Source of the DNA: Saccharothrix coeruleofusca
GTDB taxonomy: Bacteria; Actinomycetota; Actinomycetes; Mycobacteriales; Pseudonocardiaceae
NCBI RefSeq assembly: GCF_014648515.1
Contig: NZ_BMRG01000016.1
Coordinates: 34,889-98,888 of the forward strand
DNA: 64,000 bases
Direction: 5' to 3'
The notes under the pieces were generated by a model. The model had not been told where the DNA came from, searched no databases, and worked only from the letters and a program-made list of their open reading frames with translations. This document shows, piece by piece, positions 35,560-44,595 of this stretch (position 1 is the first letter of the stretch; each line of letters starts with the position of its first letter). The translations under genes were made by a program, and so were the position numbers.

Positions 35560-38500
35560 GTGAGCACCGCCTCGCCGCTCTCCGTGGCGCTGCTCGGGCC
35601 GGTGCGCGCCTGGCGGGACGGGCAGGGCGTGGACATCGGCGCGGCGCGACGCCGGGCGGTGTTCGCGATGCTCGCCGTGCGGGTGGGCCAGGCCGTCTCC
35701 CGCGACGAGCTGATCGACGGCGTGTGGGGCGAGTCGCCGCCCGCGACGGCCGCGGCGAGCCTCTACACCTACGTGTCCGGACTGCGCGGCGTCCTCGAAC
35801 CCCACCGCTCCAAGCGGTCGGCGGCGGAGGTCGTCGTGTCCACGGGCGCGGGCTACTCGCTCCAGATCGACCCGTCCGCATTGGACGTGCACCGGTTCGA
35901 GCAGCACCGCAAGCGCGCCCAGGTCCTCGCCGAGACCAACCCGGAGGCGGCGCTCGGGGAACTCGACGACGCCTTGGCGCTGTGGCGCGGTGACGCGCTC
36001 CTCGGCGTCCCCGGCCCCTTCGCCGAGTCGCAGCGCGCGCGCCTGGCGGAGCTGCGGCTGGCCACCGTGGAGCGGCGCGCCGAGCTGGCGCTGGCGCTGG
36101 GCAGGCACGCCGACGTGATCGCGGAGCTGTCCGGGCTGACCACCAAGCACCCGCTGCGGGAAGGGCTGCTCGCGCTGCTGGTGACCGCGCTGCACCGGGG
36201 CGGCAGGCAGGCCGAGGCGCTGCGGGTCTACCGCGAGGCGCGCCGCGCGCTGGTGGTGGAGCTGGGCATCGAACCCGGCCCGGCGCTGCGCCGGGCGCAC
36301 CGCGAGGCGCTCGGTGGCGCCCCCGCGCCCGCGCCGGGTGGCCCCGCCCGGTGGACCCCCGACGTGGCCGGGAACGGGCTCGTCGGCCGCGACCGCGAGC
36401 TGGACCTGCTGCGCCGGGCCGTCACCGACGTGGCGGCGGGCCGGGGGCGCGCGGTGTGGCTGGCGGGCGAGCCGGGTGTCGGCAAGACCGCGCTGCTGAC
36501 CGCCGGGCTGGCCGGGGCCGCCGAGTTCGGGTGCCAGGTGGCCTCGGTGGCGGTGGACGAGCTGGCCGGGCGGTTCCCGCTGCGCGTGCTGCTGGACGGC
36601 CTGGAAGTGACCGGCCGCTCCCCCGACCCCCGGCGCGCGGCACTGGCGCGGGCGCTGGCCGACCCGGCGGAAGCCGCGCCGCCGTGGGCCGCGAGCGACC
36701 CGGTCGCACTGGCCGCCGAGCGCGTGCTCGCCTTCGTGGCCGAGCTGTGCGCGCGGGCGCCGCTGGTGCTGGTGGTCGACGGACTGCAGTGGGCCGACGA
36801 GGTCAGCGTCCTGGTCTGGCGGCAGCTGCTGCGGCTGGTGGACGAGCTGCCGCTGCTGCTGGTGGCCGCCGCGCGCCCGGTGCCGCGGCGCGACGACGTC
36901 GACCGGGCCTGCCGCGCGGTGGTCGACGCGGGTGGCGACGTGGTCGAGCTGGACCCGCTGCCCGCCCCGGAGGTCGACGCCCTGCTGACCGGCCTGCTGG
37001 GCGCCCCGGCGGGCGCGGGCCTGAGGCGGCTGGTCGGCTGCGCGGGCGGCAACCCGCGCTACACCAGGGGCGTGGTCGACGCGCTGCTGCGGGAGGGCTC
37101 GGTCGAGTTCCACGACGGCGTGGCCGAGGTGGACGAGTTCGCCGAGGAGGAGGTCTCGCCTGCCCTGGTGGCCGCGCTGAACCAGCAGCTGGCCTTCCTG
37201 TCGCCGCAGGCGATCGAGGTGCTGCGCTGGGGCGCGCTGCTGGGCGTGGAGTTCTCGCCCGCCGACGCCGCGACGGCGGGTGGGCGCCCGGTTTCGGACC
37301 TGGTGGCCGCGGTGGACGAGGCGACGGCCGCGGGCGTGCTGGTGGAGTCGGGCGCGAAGCTCGCCTTCCGGCACCCGCTGGTGCGGCACGCCCTGCACCG
37401 CGGCCTGCCGGGGCCGGTGCGCACCGCGCTGCACCGCCAGGCCGCCCAGTCGCTGGCCGACGCGGGAGCCCCGGTCGAGGTGGTCGCCACGCAGCTGGCC
37501 GCCGCCCCGTCCGCCATCGACGCCTGGGTGGTGGACTGGCTGCTGGCCAACGCGGACCGGCTGGCCGAACGCGCGCCCGAGGTGGCGGCCGGGTTGTTGC
37601 GGACCGCGATCGACCAGCCCGCGGTGGACCCCGCGCACCGGGAGCGGTTGGCCGCCCGGCTGACCCGCCTGCTGCTGCGGCTGGGCAGGCGGCCCGACGC
37701 CGAGGTCCGGTACGTGCTGGCCCGCACCGAGGACCAGGACCTGACCGCCGAGATGCGCTGGGTGCTGGCCCGCCTGCGCCACCTCGACGGCGCGGCGGCC
37801 GAGGCGGCGGCGGTGCTGCGGGACGCCATCGCCGACGACGGGGTGCCGCCGGTGTGGCGGGCGCGACTGGCGGCGCTGCTGGCGCTGGTGCAGTGCGACG
37901 GGCTGGGCGAGCCGGAGGCGGCCGAGGAGACGGCTTGGCAGGCGCTGCGCGAAGCCGACGACGGCTTCGCGCAGGCACACGCCCACCAGGCGCTGGGGCG
38001 GATCGGGTCGGCCCGGCGCGACCACGAGGAGGCGTTGCTGCAGGCCGAGCTCGCCTTGGCGGTGGTCGGGACGCGGCAGGTGCGGGACGCCGGGCTGCGC
38101 ACCGCGCTGTCCCTGGACCGGGCGGCGGCGTTACGCGAGCTGGACCGGCTCGACGAGGCCGACGCGGTGCTGCGGGAGAGCCGGGAGGTGGCCGCGGGCA
38201 CCCCTTCGGCGGCCGAGGCACACGTCGCCCGTGCGGTGCAGGACTACTGGATGGGCCGGTGGGACGGGGCGGTGCGCGAGGTCGCCTGCGCGGACGCGAG
38301 TTCGCACGCGTTGCTGGACAGCGGTTCCGTCCTGTTGGCGCAGGGTGTCGCGGCCGTGGTGGCGGCCCGGCGGGGCCACCTGGGCATGGCGCGGGAGCAC
38401 CTGCGCGCCGCCGACTACCCGCTGACCACCGCGGTCGAGCACGAGAGCGTCGACTTCCTGCTGGCCGCGCGCGCGTTCACCGCGCGAGCCGCCGGTCGCC

Positions 38501-38937
38501 CCGACGAAGCCGTCGCCGCGCTGCGCCCCCTGCTGCGGCCTCCTCGGGGGGTTGTGCGGCACCAGTGGTTACCCACCCTCGCCCGGTTCGCGCTGTCCGC
38601 CGGTGAGCCGGGGGTCGCCGAGCGCGTCGCGGAGGTGGCCGCGGAGGAAGCCGCCGTGGAGCGGAAACCCGCGGGCGCGTTCTACGTCGCCGAGCACTGC
38701 CGGGGCCTGGTCGAGCACGACCCGGCGCCCGTGCTGGCCGCGGCGGCGCGGTACCGGGAGGTGGGCAGACCGGTCGAACTGGCCGAGGCGCTGGAGGACG
38801 CCGCGACGCTGCTCACCGCGCGCGGTGAGCGGACGCGGGCGCTGGCGGCGTCGGCCGAGGCCGCGGCGCTCTACCGCGGCATGGGCGCGGAGCTGGACGC
38901 GCGACGGGTCGAAGTGGGGTCGCACGGGCGTCCATGA
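35560..38937 (+). CDS. Large SARP-family regulator with AAA ATPase and TPR-like regions
   Basis: 1125 residues from GTG 35560 (GGGAA upstream). An OmpR-like winged helix (SVALLGPVRAWRDGQGVDIG, RDELIDGVWGESPPATAAAS) and the bacterial transcriptional activator domain (VHRFEQHRKRAQ, HPLREGLLALLVTALHRGG) make up residues ~1-250. A STAND-type AAA domain follows: Walker A AGEPGVGKTALL, Walker B PLVLVVDGLQWADE. Residues ~600-1125 are alpha-helical TPR-like repeats. AfsR of Streptomyces has the same order. SARPs activate secondary-metabolite and related genes by binding 11- or 22-bp-spaced direct repeats. Only 19 bases separate it from a paralogous gene. Confidence 0.92.
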   Translation: MSTASPLSVALLGPVRAWRDGQGVDIGAARRRAVFAMLAVRVGQAVSRDELIDGVWGESPPATAAASLYTYVSGLRGVLEPHRSKRSAAEVVVSTGAGYSLQIDPSALDVHRFEQHRKRAQVLAETNPEAALGELDDALALWRGDALLGVPGPFAESQRARLAELRLATVERRAELALALGRHADVIAELSGLTTKHPLREGLLALLVTALHRGGRQAEALRVYREARRALVVELGIEPGPALRRAHREALGGAPAPAPGGPARWTPDVAGNGLVGRDRELDLLRRAVTDVAAGRGRAVWLAGEPGVGKTALLTAGLAGAAEFGCQVASVAVDELAGRFPLRVLLDGLEVTGRSPDPRRAALARALADPAEAAPPWAASDPVALAAERVLAFVAELCARAPLVLVVDGLQWADEVSVLVWRQLLRLVDELPLLLVAAARPVPRRDDVDRACRAVVDAGGDVVELDPLPAPEVDALLTGLLGAPAGAGLRRLVGCAGGNPRYTRGVVDALLREGSVEFHDGVAEVDEFAEEEVSPALVAALNQQLAFLSPQAIEVLRWGALLGVEFSPADAATAGGRPVSDLVAAVDEATAAGVLVESGAKLAFRHPLVRHALHRGLPGPVRTALHRQAAQSLADAGAPVEVVATQLAAAPSAIDAWVVDWLLANADRLAERAPEVAAGLLRTAIDQPAVDPAHRERLAARLTRLLLRLGRRPDAEVRYVLARTEDQDLTAEMRWVLARLRHLDGAAAEAAAVLRDAIADDGVPPVWRARLAALLALVQCDGLGEPEAAEETAWQALREADDGFAQAHAHQALGRIGSARRDHEEALLQAELALAVVGTRQVRDAGLRTALSLDRAAALRELDRLDEADAVLRESREVAAGTPSAAEAHVARAVQDYWMGRWDGAVREVACADASSHALLDSGSVLLAQGVAAVVAARRGHLGMAREHLRAADYPLTTAVEHESVDFLLAARAFTARAAGRPDEAVAALRPLLRPPRGVVRHQWLPTLARFALSAGEPGVAERVAEVAAEEAAVERKPAGAFYVAEHCRGLVEHDPAPVLAAAARYREVGRPVELAEALEDAATLLTARGERTRALAASAEAAALYRGMGAELDARRVEVGSHGRP

Positions 38938-38956
38938 GGTGGAGGAGGGGGAAGGC

Positions 38957-41900
38957 ATGACGGCTCCAACGGCGCAGCCGCTGCGCGTCGCCCTGCTGGG
39001 TCCGGTGCGGGCGTGGTCGGGCGAGCGGGAGGTGGCGCTGGGCTCGTCGCGGCAACGCGGCGTGTTCGCGGTGCTGGCGCTGCGCCCCGGCGTGCCGGTG
39101 CGGCGGGACGAGCTGATCAGGGGCGTGTGGGGCGATGACGCGCCCGCGACCGCGGAGGGCAGCGTCCACACCTACGTCTCGGTGCTGCGCAAGGCGTTGG
39201 AGCCGGAGCGGGCGCGCGGCACGGCTTCCCGGCTGCTGGAGTCGGTCGGCTCGGGCTACCGGCTGGTGCTGGCCCCCGACGCCTCCGACGTGGCCGAGTT
39301 CACGGCGCTGCGGGAACGCGCGCGGGAACGGCTCGACAGCGGTGACCCGGAAGGGGCGGTGCGCGCGCTGGACGCGGCGCTGGCGCTGTGGCGGGGCGCT
39401 CCGCTGGCGGGGCTGGACGGTCCGGTCGCGCGGGCGCACCGGGTGCGGCTGGCCGAGCTGCGCGCCTCCGCGCGGGAACTGCGCGCCGAAGCGGCGCTGG
39501 TCGCGGGGATCCACCTGGACGTGATCGGTGAACTGGGCGCCTTGGTCACCGAGGAGCCGCTGCGCGAGCGCGCGCGGGAGCTGCTGATGACGGCGCTGCA
39601 CCGGACCGGGCGCAACGCGGAGGCGTTGGAGGTCTTCCGCGAGGCCAGGCGGGTGCTGCGGGCCGAGCTGGGCGTCGAGCCGGGACCGGGGCTGCGCGCC
39701 GCCCACGAGCGGGTGCTGCGCAACGAGCAGCCCGTGCTGGGGGGTGTGCCGGTGCCCGACCGCCCCCGACCACCGGTCGACACCGCCCGCGCGCGGGCCG
39801 AGGTGGTGGGCCCGGCCCCGTCGAGCAGGCCGAGCCGGTCCGACACGCGGGCGCCGCTGCTGCTCGGCCGGGACGCCGAGCTGGCCGTCGCGCACGGCCT
39901 GGTCGAGGACGTCTCGGCCGGACGCGGCCGGACCCTGTGGATCGAGGGCGAGGTGGGTATCGGCAAGTCCGCCCTGCTCGCCGCCGTGCTGGCCGCGGCG
40001 GGCGCGGCCGGGCACCAGGTGGCCCACGCCGCGGGCGACGAGCTGGGCGCCCGGTTCCCGCTGCGGCTGGCCCTGGACTGCCTCGGCGTCGACCCGCGTG
40101 CGCCGGACCCGCGTCGCGCGGCCACCGCGCGGGCGCTGCGCGACGACCGGCCCGCCGACGGCTCCCTGCTCACCGCCACCGACCCGATCGCGGTGGCCGT
40201 CGACCGGCTGGTGGAGCTGGTGGAGCGGTTGGCCGCGCACCACCCGCTGGTGGTGGCGCTGGACGACTTGCAGTGGTCCGACGAGAGCAGCGCGCGGCTG
40301 TGGCACCGGCTGGTCGTCCTCACCCGCAGACTGCCGTTGCTGCTGGTGGGCGTCGCCCGGCCGGTGCCGCACCGCGCCGACGTGGCCCGGCTGCGGCAAG
40401 CGGTGAGCACGGCGGGCGGCGCGGTGCTCGACCTGGCCCCGCTGCCCGAGGACACCGTCGCGGACCTGGTGGGCGAACTGGTCGGCGCGCCGCCCGGTCC
40501 GGCGCTGCGCCGCATCGCCGCGATGGCGGGCGGCAACCCGCTCTACGCGCGGGAAGTGGTCGACGCGCTGGTGCACGAGCACGCGGTGCGGATCGACACC
40601 GGGGTGGCCGAGGTGCCGCCCGACGCGCTGGACCGCGCGCCGCGGTCGCTGGTGTCCGCGGTGACCGGCAGGCTGGACTTCCTGTCCGCGCCCACCAGGG
40701 AGGTGCTGCGGTGGGCGGCGGTGCTGGGCGGGGAGTTCTCCGTCGGCGCGCTGGCGGTGGTGCTCGGCAAACCGGTGCCCGAACTGCTGCCCGCCTTCAC
40801 CGAGGCGGTGGCGGCGGGCGTGCTGCGCGACGCGGGCCCGCGCATGGGGTTCCGGCACCCGTTGCTGCGGCAGGTGCTGTACGAGGCGACGCCTGCGCCG
40901 CTGCGCACCGCACTGCACCAGCAGGCCGCGCAGGCGCTGGCGGCGTCCGGCGCTGCGGAGGAGGAGGTGGCCGGGCAGTTGTCCGCCTCCTCGGAGGAGA
41001 TCGGCTCGTGGGCGGTGCCGTGGCTGATGGACCGGGCGCCCGCGCTGGTGCGCTGGGCACCGCTGGTGGCCGTGGAACTGCTCCAGCGCGGTCTGCGCTC
41101 GCCCGCCGCGCGCGGTGAGCACGTCGCGACGCTGACCGTCCACCTCAGCAGCGCGCTGTTCCGCGTCGGCCGTGACGCCGAGGCCGCCGAGCACGCCAGG
41201 CGGGCGCTGCCCCGGCTGCGCGCGCCGGACCGGATCGGCGAGGCGCGCTGGACGCTGGCCTACGTGCCCTACCGGGCCTCCCGCCCGCACGAGGCGCTGG
41301 AGGCGCTGCGCGAGGCGCTGGCCGACCCGGCGCTGACCGACACCTGGCGGGCGCGGCTGCTGTCGCTGCTCGCCCTGGTGCAGCGGGCGGGCGTGGGCGA
41401 GCTGGACGCGGCGGCGGCCAGCGCCCGGCAGGCCGTGGCGGCCGGTGAGCGCGCGAACGACCCGTTCGCCACCGGCCAGGCGCTGGGGGTGCTGTGGCAG
41501 GTCGACGCGGTGCGGCGGAACTACCCGCGCGCGATCGGGCACCTGGACCGGGCGCTGGAGGTGGTCGGCACCGCTCCCGGCCTGGCCGACCTGCGCTTGG
41601 TGCTGCTGGACAACCGGGTCTTCACCCTCCAGTGCCTGGACCGGCTGGACGAGGCCACCGAGTCGCTGGAGCGGGCCTTCGCCACGGCGGGCGCGGGCGC
41701 CCCGGTGGCGGGGTTGCAGGTGACCGCCGCCGTGCACCGGTTCTGGCTGGGCGACTGGGATAACGCGGCGGCACGGCTGGACGCGATCGTCGCGGACGAT
41801 CCGGAGTTCACCGGCTTCGGGCTGCGTGAAGGCGGGCCGGTGCTGCTGCTGCACGGGGTCGCCGCGCTGATCGCCGCGCACCGCGACGACGACTCCCGGC

Positions 41901-42448
41901 TGCGCGACCACCTCGCCGCCGGAGCGGACCTGCCCCTGGTCAGCGTCGCGGATCAGGAGAACTGCGACTTCCTGGTGGCGGCGCGGGCGGCGGAGGCGGC
42001 CCGCCGGGGCGAGGACGCGCGGGCGGTGGAGCTGCTCGGCGCGATCCTGGATCCCCGCCACGCCCAGATGATGCTGCGCCACCAGTGGCTGCCCGAGCTG
42101 GTGCGGTTGGCGCTGGCCCGCGATGACCTGGCCACCGCGCAAGCCGCCGCGGCGGCTTGCCAGGCCGAGTCGGCCGCGGAGGGCGCCTCGGCGCGGGCGG
42201 CGGCCGCGGCCAGGCGCTGCCGGTGCCTGCTCGACGGGGACGCGGACGGGCTGCTGGCGGTGGCGGCGCACTACCGGTCGGTCGGCCGGGTGTTCGAGCT
42301 GGCGCAGACGCTGGAGGACCGAGCGGCCCTGCTGTCCCGCCAGGCGCGCACGCCGCAGGCCGAGGAGGCGCTGCGCGAGGCGGTCGGGCTGTACCGGGGG
42401 ATGGGCGCGACCTGGGACATCCGCCGCGCGACCGCCCGCGTCACCTGA
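38957..42448 (+). CDS. Second large SARP-family regulator, paralogue of its neighbour
   Basis: 1163 residues from ATG 38957 with GGGGGAAGG upstream. Same architecture as the preceding gene: winged helix (RVALLGPVRAWSGEREVALG, RDELIRGVWGDDAPATAEGS), BTAD (ALRERARERLDSGD, LRERARELLMTALHRTG), AAA with Walker A GEVGIGKSALLAAVL and Walker B PLVVALDDLQWSDE, then TPR-like helices to the end (EALREAVGLYRGMGATWDIR). The end also matches the neighbour (ALYRGMGAELDARR). A tandem duplication is the simplest origin. Its last codons overlap the 3' end of the convergent small gene at 42441. Candidate targets are the adjacent eCIS operon and the nearby biosynthetic cluster. Confidence 0.92.
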   Translation: MTAPTAQPLRVALLGPVRAWSGEREVALGSSRQRGVFAVLALRPGVPVRRDELIRGVWGDDAPATAEGSVHTYVSVLRKALEPERARGTASRLLESVGSGYRLVLAPDASDVAEFTALRERARERLDSGDPEGAVRALDAALALWRGAPLAGLDGPVARAHRVRLAELRASARELRAEAALVAGIHLDVIGELGALVTEEPLRERARELLMTALHRTGRNAEALEVFREARRVLRAELGVEPGPGLRAAHERVLRNEQPVLGGVPVPDRPRPPVDTARARAEVVGPAPSSRPSRSDTRAPLLLGRDAELAVAHGLVEDVSAGRGRTLWIEGEVGIGKSALLAAVLAAAGAAGHQVAHAAGDELGARFPLRLALDCLGVDPRAPDPRRAATARALRDDRPADGSLLTATDPIAVAVDRLVELVERLAAHHPLVVALDDLQWSDESSARLWHRLVVLTRRLPLLLVGVARPVPHRADVARLRQAVSTAGGAVLDLAPLPEDTVADLVGELVGAPPGPALRRIAAMAGGNPLYAREVVDALVHEHAVRIDTGVAEVPPDALDRAPRSLVSAVTGRLDFLSAPTREVLRWAAVLGGEFSVGALAVVLGKPVPELLPAFTEAVAAGVLRDAGPRMGFRHPLLRQVLYEATPAPLRTALHQQAAQALAASGAAEEEVAGQLSASSEEIGSWAVPWLMDRAPALVRWAPLVAVELLQRGLRSPAARGEHVATLTVHLSSALFRVGRDAEAAEHARRALPRLRAPDRIGEARWTLAYVPYRASRPHEALEALREALADPALTDTWRARLLSLLALVQRAGVGELDAAAASARQAVAAGERANDPFATGQALGVLWQVDAVRRNYPRAIGHLDRALEVVGTAPGLADLRLVLLDNRVFTLQCLDRLDEATESLERAFATAGAGAPVAGLQVTAAVHRFWLGDWDNAAARLDAIVADDPEFTGFGLREGGPVLLLHGVAALIAAHRDDDSRLRDHLAAGADLPLVSVADQENCDFLVAARAAEAARRGEDARAVELLGAILDPRHAQMMLRHQWLPELVRLALARDDLATAQAAAAACQAESAAEGASARAAAAARRCRCLLDGDADGLLAVAAHYRSVGRVFELAQTLEDRAALLSRQARTPQAEEALREAVGLYRGMGATWDIRRATARVT

Positions 42449-42662
42449 GGCGGTGCCTGCCGCCACCCGCCGAGTCCGGTTCACCGCCGCGGGGCGCGGG
42501 CGGGGCGCCGATCACGCCGTCGGCGGACATCGCCCAGTCCGCCTCCGCCGCCCGCGCGGGCCGGGTGACCGGGATGCCCGCGCGGATGCTGCGCAGCGCC
42601 ACGTCCACGCCGTCGCGCAACCTGGCCAGTTCCTCCACCCCCTGCTCCCCCCGAGCGGTCAT
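42441..42662 (-). CDS. Small 73-residue protein of unknown function, last gene of the eCIS side
   Basis: Starts one base after the LuxR stop (TGA at 42664-42666, ATG at 42660-42662) and ends overlapping the convergent SARP gene by 8 bases. The first half is a likely helix (TARGEQGVEELARLRDGVDV, ALRSIRAGIPV); the second half is Gly/Pro/Arg-rich and probably disordered. There are no cysteines and no membrane segment. I do not recognise it. Coupling to the LuxR gene suggests a partner or target of that regulator. Confidence 0.5.
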   Translation of the reverse strand: MTARGEQGVEELARLRDGVDVALRSIRAGIPVTRPARAAEADWAMSADGVIGAPPAPRGGEPDSAGGGRHRLR

Positions 42663-42663
42663 C

Positions 42664-43287
42664 TCAGATCATCCCCTTGCGCAAGGCGTAGGCGACGGCG
42701 TGCGGGCGGTTGCGCAGGTTCAGCCGGGTCGTGATGCCGTAGAAGACGTTCTTGATCGTCCGCTCCGAGTAGCACAGCGTGGTGGCGATCTCCGCGGTGT
42801 CCAGCCCCTCGGCCATCAGCCGCAGCACGTCGGCCTCGCGGGCGGTGAGCTTGCCCGCGTCGGACGCGGGCGTCACCAGTTCCCGCTGCAACCGCCGCAC
42901 GTGGTCGAGCAGCTCGGCCACCATGGTCGGCGGCATGACGCCCCCGCCCGAGGAGGCGGCCAGCACGGCGCGCAGCACCCGGTCCCCGGTCGCCGCCGCG
43001 CGCGGCAGGATCGCCACCACCCGGCACTCCACGGCGGTGAGCACGTCGGCCTCGCCCACCTCGTCCAGCACCAGCACCACCGGGGTGCGGGACTCCGCAG
43101 CCGCCCGGCGCAGGCGCGCGGTCACCTCCCCGGTCAACCTGCTCACCGCCACCACGGTGACGTCGGCCTGGGCCCGCTGGTCTCCCCCCACCAGCACGAT
43201 CTCGGGACGCGCCCCGAGGTAGCTGGTCAGCCCGGCCATGCTGAGGTGATCCACTGCCTGAACGACGACCCGAACTTGCTGCTCCAC
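42664..43287 (-). CDS. LuxR-family regulator bordering the eCIS locus
   Basis: 207 residues from GTG 43287 with GGGAGG five bases upstream. The N-terminal alpha/beta part (VRVVVQAVDHLSMAGLTSYL, TPVVLVLDEVGEADVL) resembles a receiver domain without a clear phosphorylation site. The C-terminal HTH is textbook (LTAREADVLRLMAEGLDTAE, TLCYSERTIKNVFYGITTRL). The last 70 residues are strikingly similar to the regulator at 63481 on the far side of the eCIS genes (shared pattern LTAREAD-LRL--EG-DT-EIA). It sits on the same strand as the eCIS operons and probably regulates them. Confidence 0.85.
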   Translation of the reverse strand: MEQQVRVVVQAVDHLSMAGLTSYLGARPEIVLVGGDQRAQADVTVVAVSRLTGEVTARLRRAAAESRTPVVLVLDEVGEADVLTAVECRVVAILPRAAATGDRVLRAVLAASSGGGVMPPTMVAELLDHVRRLQRELVTPASDAGKLTAREADVLRLMAEGLDTAEIATTLCYSERTIKNVFYGITTRLNLRNRPHAVAYALRKGMI

Positions 43288-43408
43288 CACTGCCTCCCAC
43301 AGTCCCGGCTTGCACAACCGAGTTTGGGAGGACCGGCTTCACGCGTTCTCAAACACGTCTACAGACCTTCTGCACACCACTCGGGACGTGCGGATTCGCC
43401 GGTCGGAA

Positions 43409-43430
43409 GCCGGTGTCACTCAACACCGGC
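43409..43430. terminator. Hairpin spanning the stop codon of the epimerase-like gene
   Basis: GCCGGTGT (43409-43416) pairs perfectly with ACACCGGC (43423-43430); the TGA of the leftward gene lies at the arm/loop boundary. It could end transcription from the eCIS side before the LuxR promoter. Confidence 0.5.
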
Positions 43431-44447
43431 GCCGATCCCCCGGTCAAGGACTACCTTCGGGACCCCGCTCCAGTACCGGTGCGCCGCCGCCAGCAGGTCG
43501 GTCAGACCGCGCGTGGGCCGCCAGAGCGGGTAGTCGCGGCGGAAGCGCCCGGTGTCGGTGAGCCACCACCGCACGTCGGCGTAGCCCGGTTCGGGGTCGT
43601 AGTCGAACCGCACCTCCCGACCGGTCAGGTGCTCGTACTCGGCGATGATCTCCAGGACCGAGCCCGCCCGGTCCCGCCCGCCGCCCGCGTGGTAGACCGC
43701 GCCCGGCCGGGGGTTGCGGTAGAAGTGCCAGAACATCTCGACCAGATCGGCCGCGTCCAGCACGTCGCGCACCTGCTTGCCGCCGTGGCCGCGGATGGTG
43801 AACGGCACGCCGCGCACGGCGTCGCGGACCAGGGTGGGCAGCAGGCCGAGCCGCCCTTCGGCCCCGACCACGGTGCCCGCGCGGAAGACGCCGACGTTCA
43901 TGCCCAGCCGCCGGGCGTGGTCCTGCGCGGTGAGGTCGGCGGCGAGCACCGGCACGGCGGGGAACGCGCGGTCGGCCCGGTCCAGGCCCATGGACTCGTC
44001 CACGCCGTGCTCGTGCCACGGGTGACCGGGGTCCAGCTCCCACCTCGTCGGCGTCTCCACCAGCGGCAAGGCGTTGGGCACGTCGCCGTAGACCTCGACC
44101 GTGGACTCCAGAGCGAACACCGCGTCCGGGGCGTGCTGGCGGACCGCTTCCAGCAGGTTGACCGTGCCTAACGCGGCGGTTTCGAAGGACGGCAGCTCTT
44201 CGCCGCGATCGCCCCCGGGGTGCGCGGCGGTGTGCACGACCAGCCGCACGTCCGAGCCGTAGTCGCGCAGCACCCCGGTGACCGCGGCGAGGTCGCGCAG
44301 GTCCACCGGGTGGGAGCGGAAGTTCGGCGGTTGCTGCCGCCGTGGCCGGTCGCCGAGTCCGACGACGAGGTCGAACCGGGTCGCGAACACCCGAACCGCC
44401 TCCCCGCCGACGAGACTGGCCGGTCCGGTGACCACTGCGATGTCCAT
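43416..44447 (-). CDS. NAD-dependent epimerase/dehydratase-like SDR protein lacking the YxxxK motif
   Basis: 343 residues from ATG 44447 (AGGAG four bases upstream). An extended-SDR Rossmann start (IAVVTGPASLVGGEAVRVFA), VVHTAAHPGG and FALESTVEVYGDVPNALPLVE are all present. Where nucleotide-sugar epimerases carry the catalytic YxxxK, the sequence reads HGVDESMGLDRADRAF, with no such motif. C-terminal blocks (GKQVRDVLDAADLVEMFWHF, DTGRFRRDYPLWRPTRGL) match the sugar-epimerase group. It may be a non-catalytic or altered-mechanism member. It lies between the eCIS genes and their LuxR regulator, so a link to the injection particle is possible but not shown. Confidence 0.75.
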   Translation of the reverse strand: MDIAVVTGPASLVGGEAVRVFATRFDLVVGLGDRPRRQQPPNFRSHPVDLRDLAAVTGVLRDYGSDVRLVVHTAAHPGGDRGEELPSFETAALGTVNLLEAVRQHAPDAVFALESTVEVYGDVPNALPLVETPTRWELDPGHPWHEHGVDESMGLDRADRAFPAVPVLAADLTAQDHARRLGMNVGVFRAGTVVGAEGRLGLLPTLVRDAVRGVPFTIRGHGGKQVRDVLDAADLVEMFWHFYRNPRPGAVYHAGGGRDRAGSVLEIIAEYEHLTGREVRFDYDPEPGYADVRWWLTDTGRFRRDYPLWRPTRGLTDLLAAAHRYWSGVPKVVLDRGIGAGVE

Positions 44448-44549
44448 GTCTCTCCTCACGTTCAGCAGCCACTTCTGTCCATGGAGGGCCGACGACCAAG
44501 AGGCCCGAGGAGGTGGTGCGCTCTCCCGGACCGGATCGCGGCTCCCGAG

Positions 44550-44577
44550 CCCACCGCTGCCCGATCTCCCCGGTGGG
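44550..44577. terminator. Probable terminator at the end of the eCIS baseplate operon
   Basis: CCCACCG (44550-44556) pairs with CGGTGGG (44571-44577) about 19 bases after the stop of the zinc-ribbon gene on the minus strand. The stem is only 7 bp, so confidence is moderate. Confidence 0.4.
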
Positions 44578-44595
44578 ACTGCCCGAATGCCGCGG

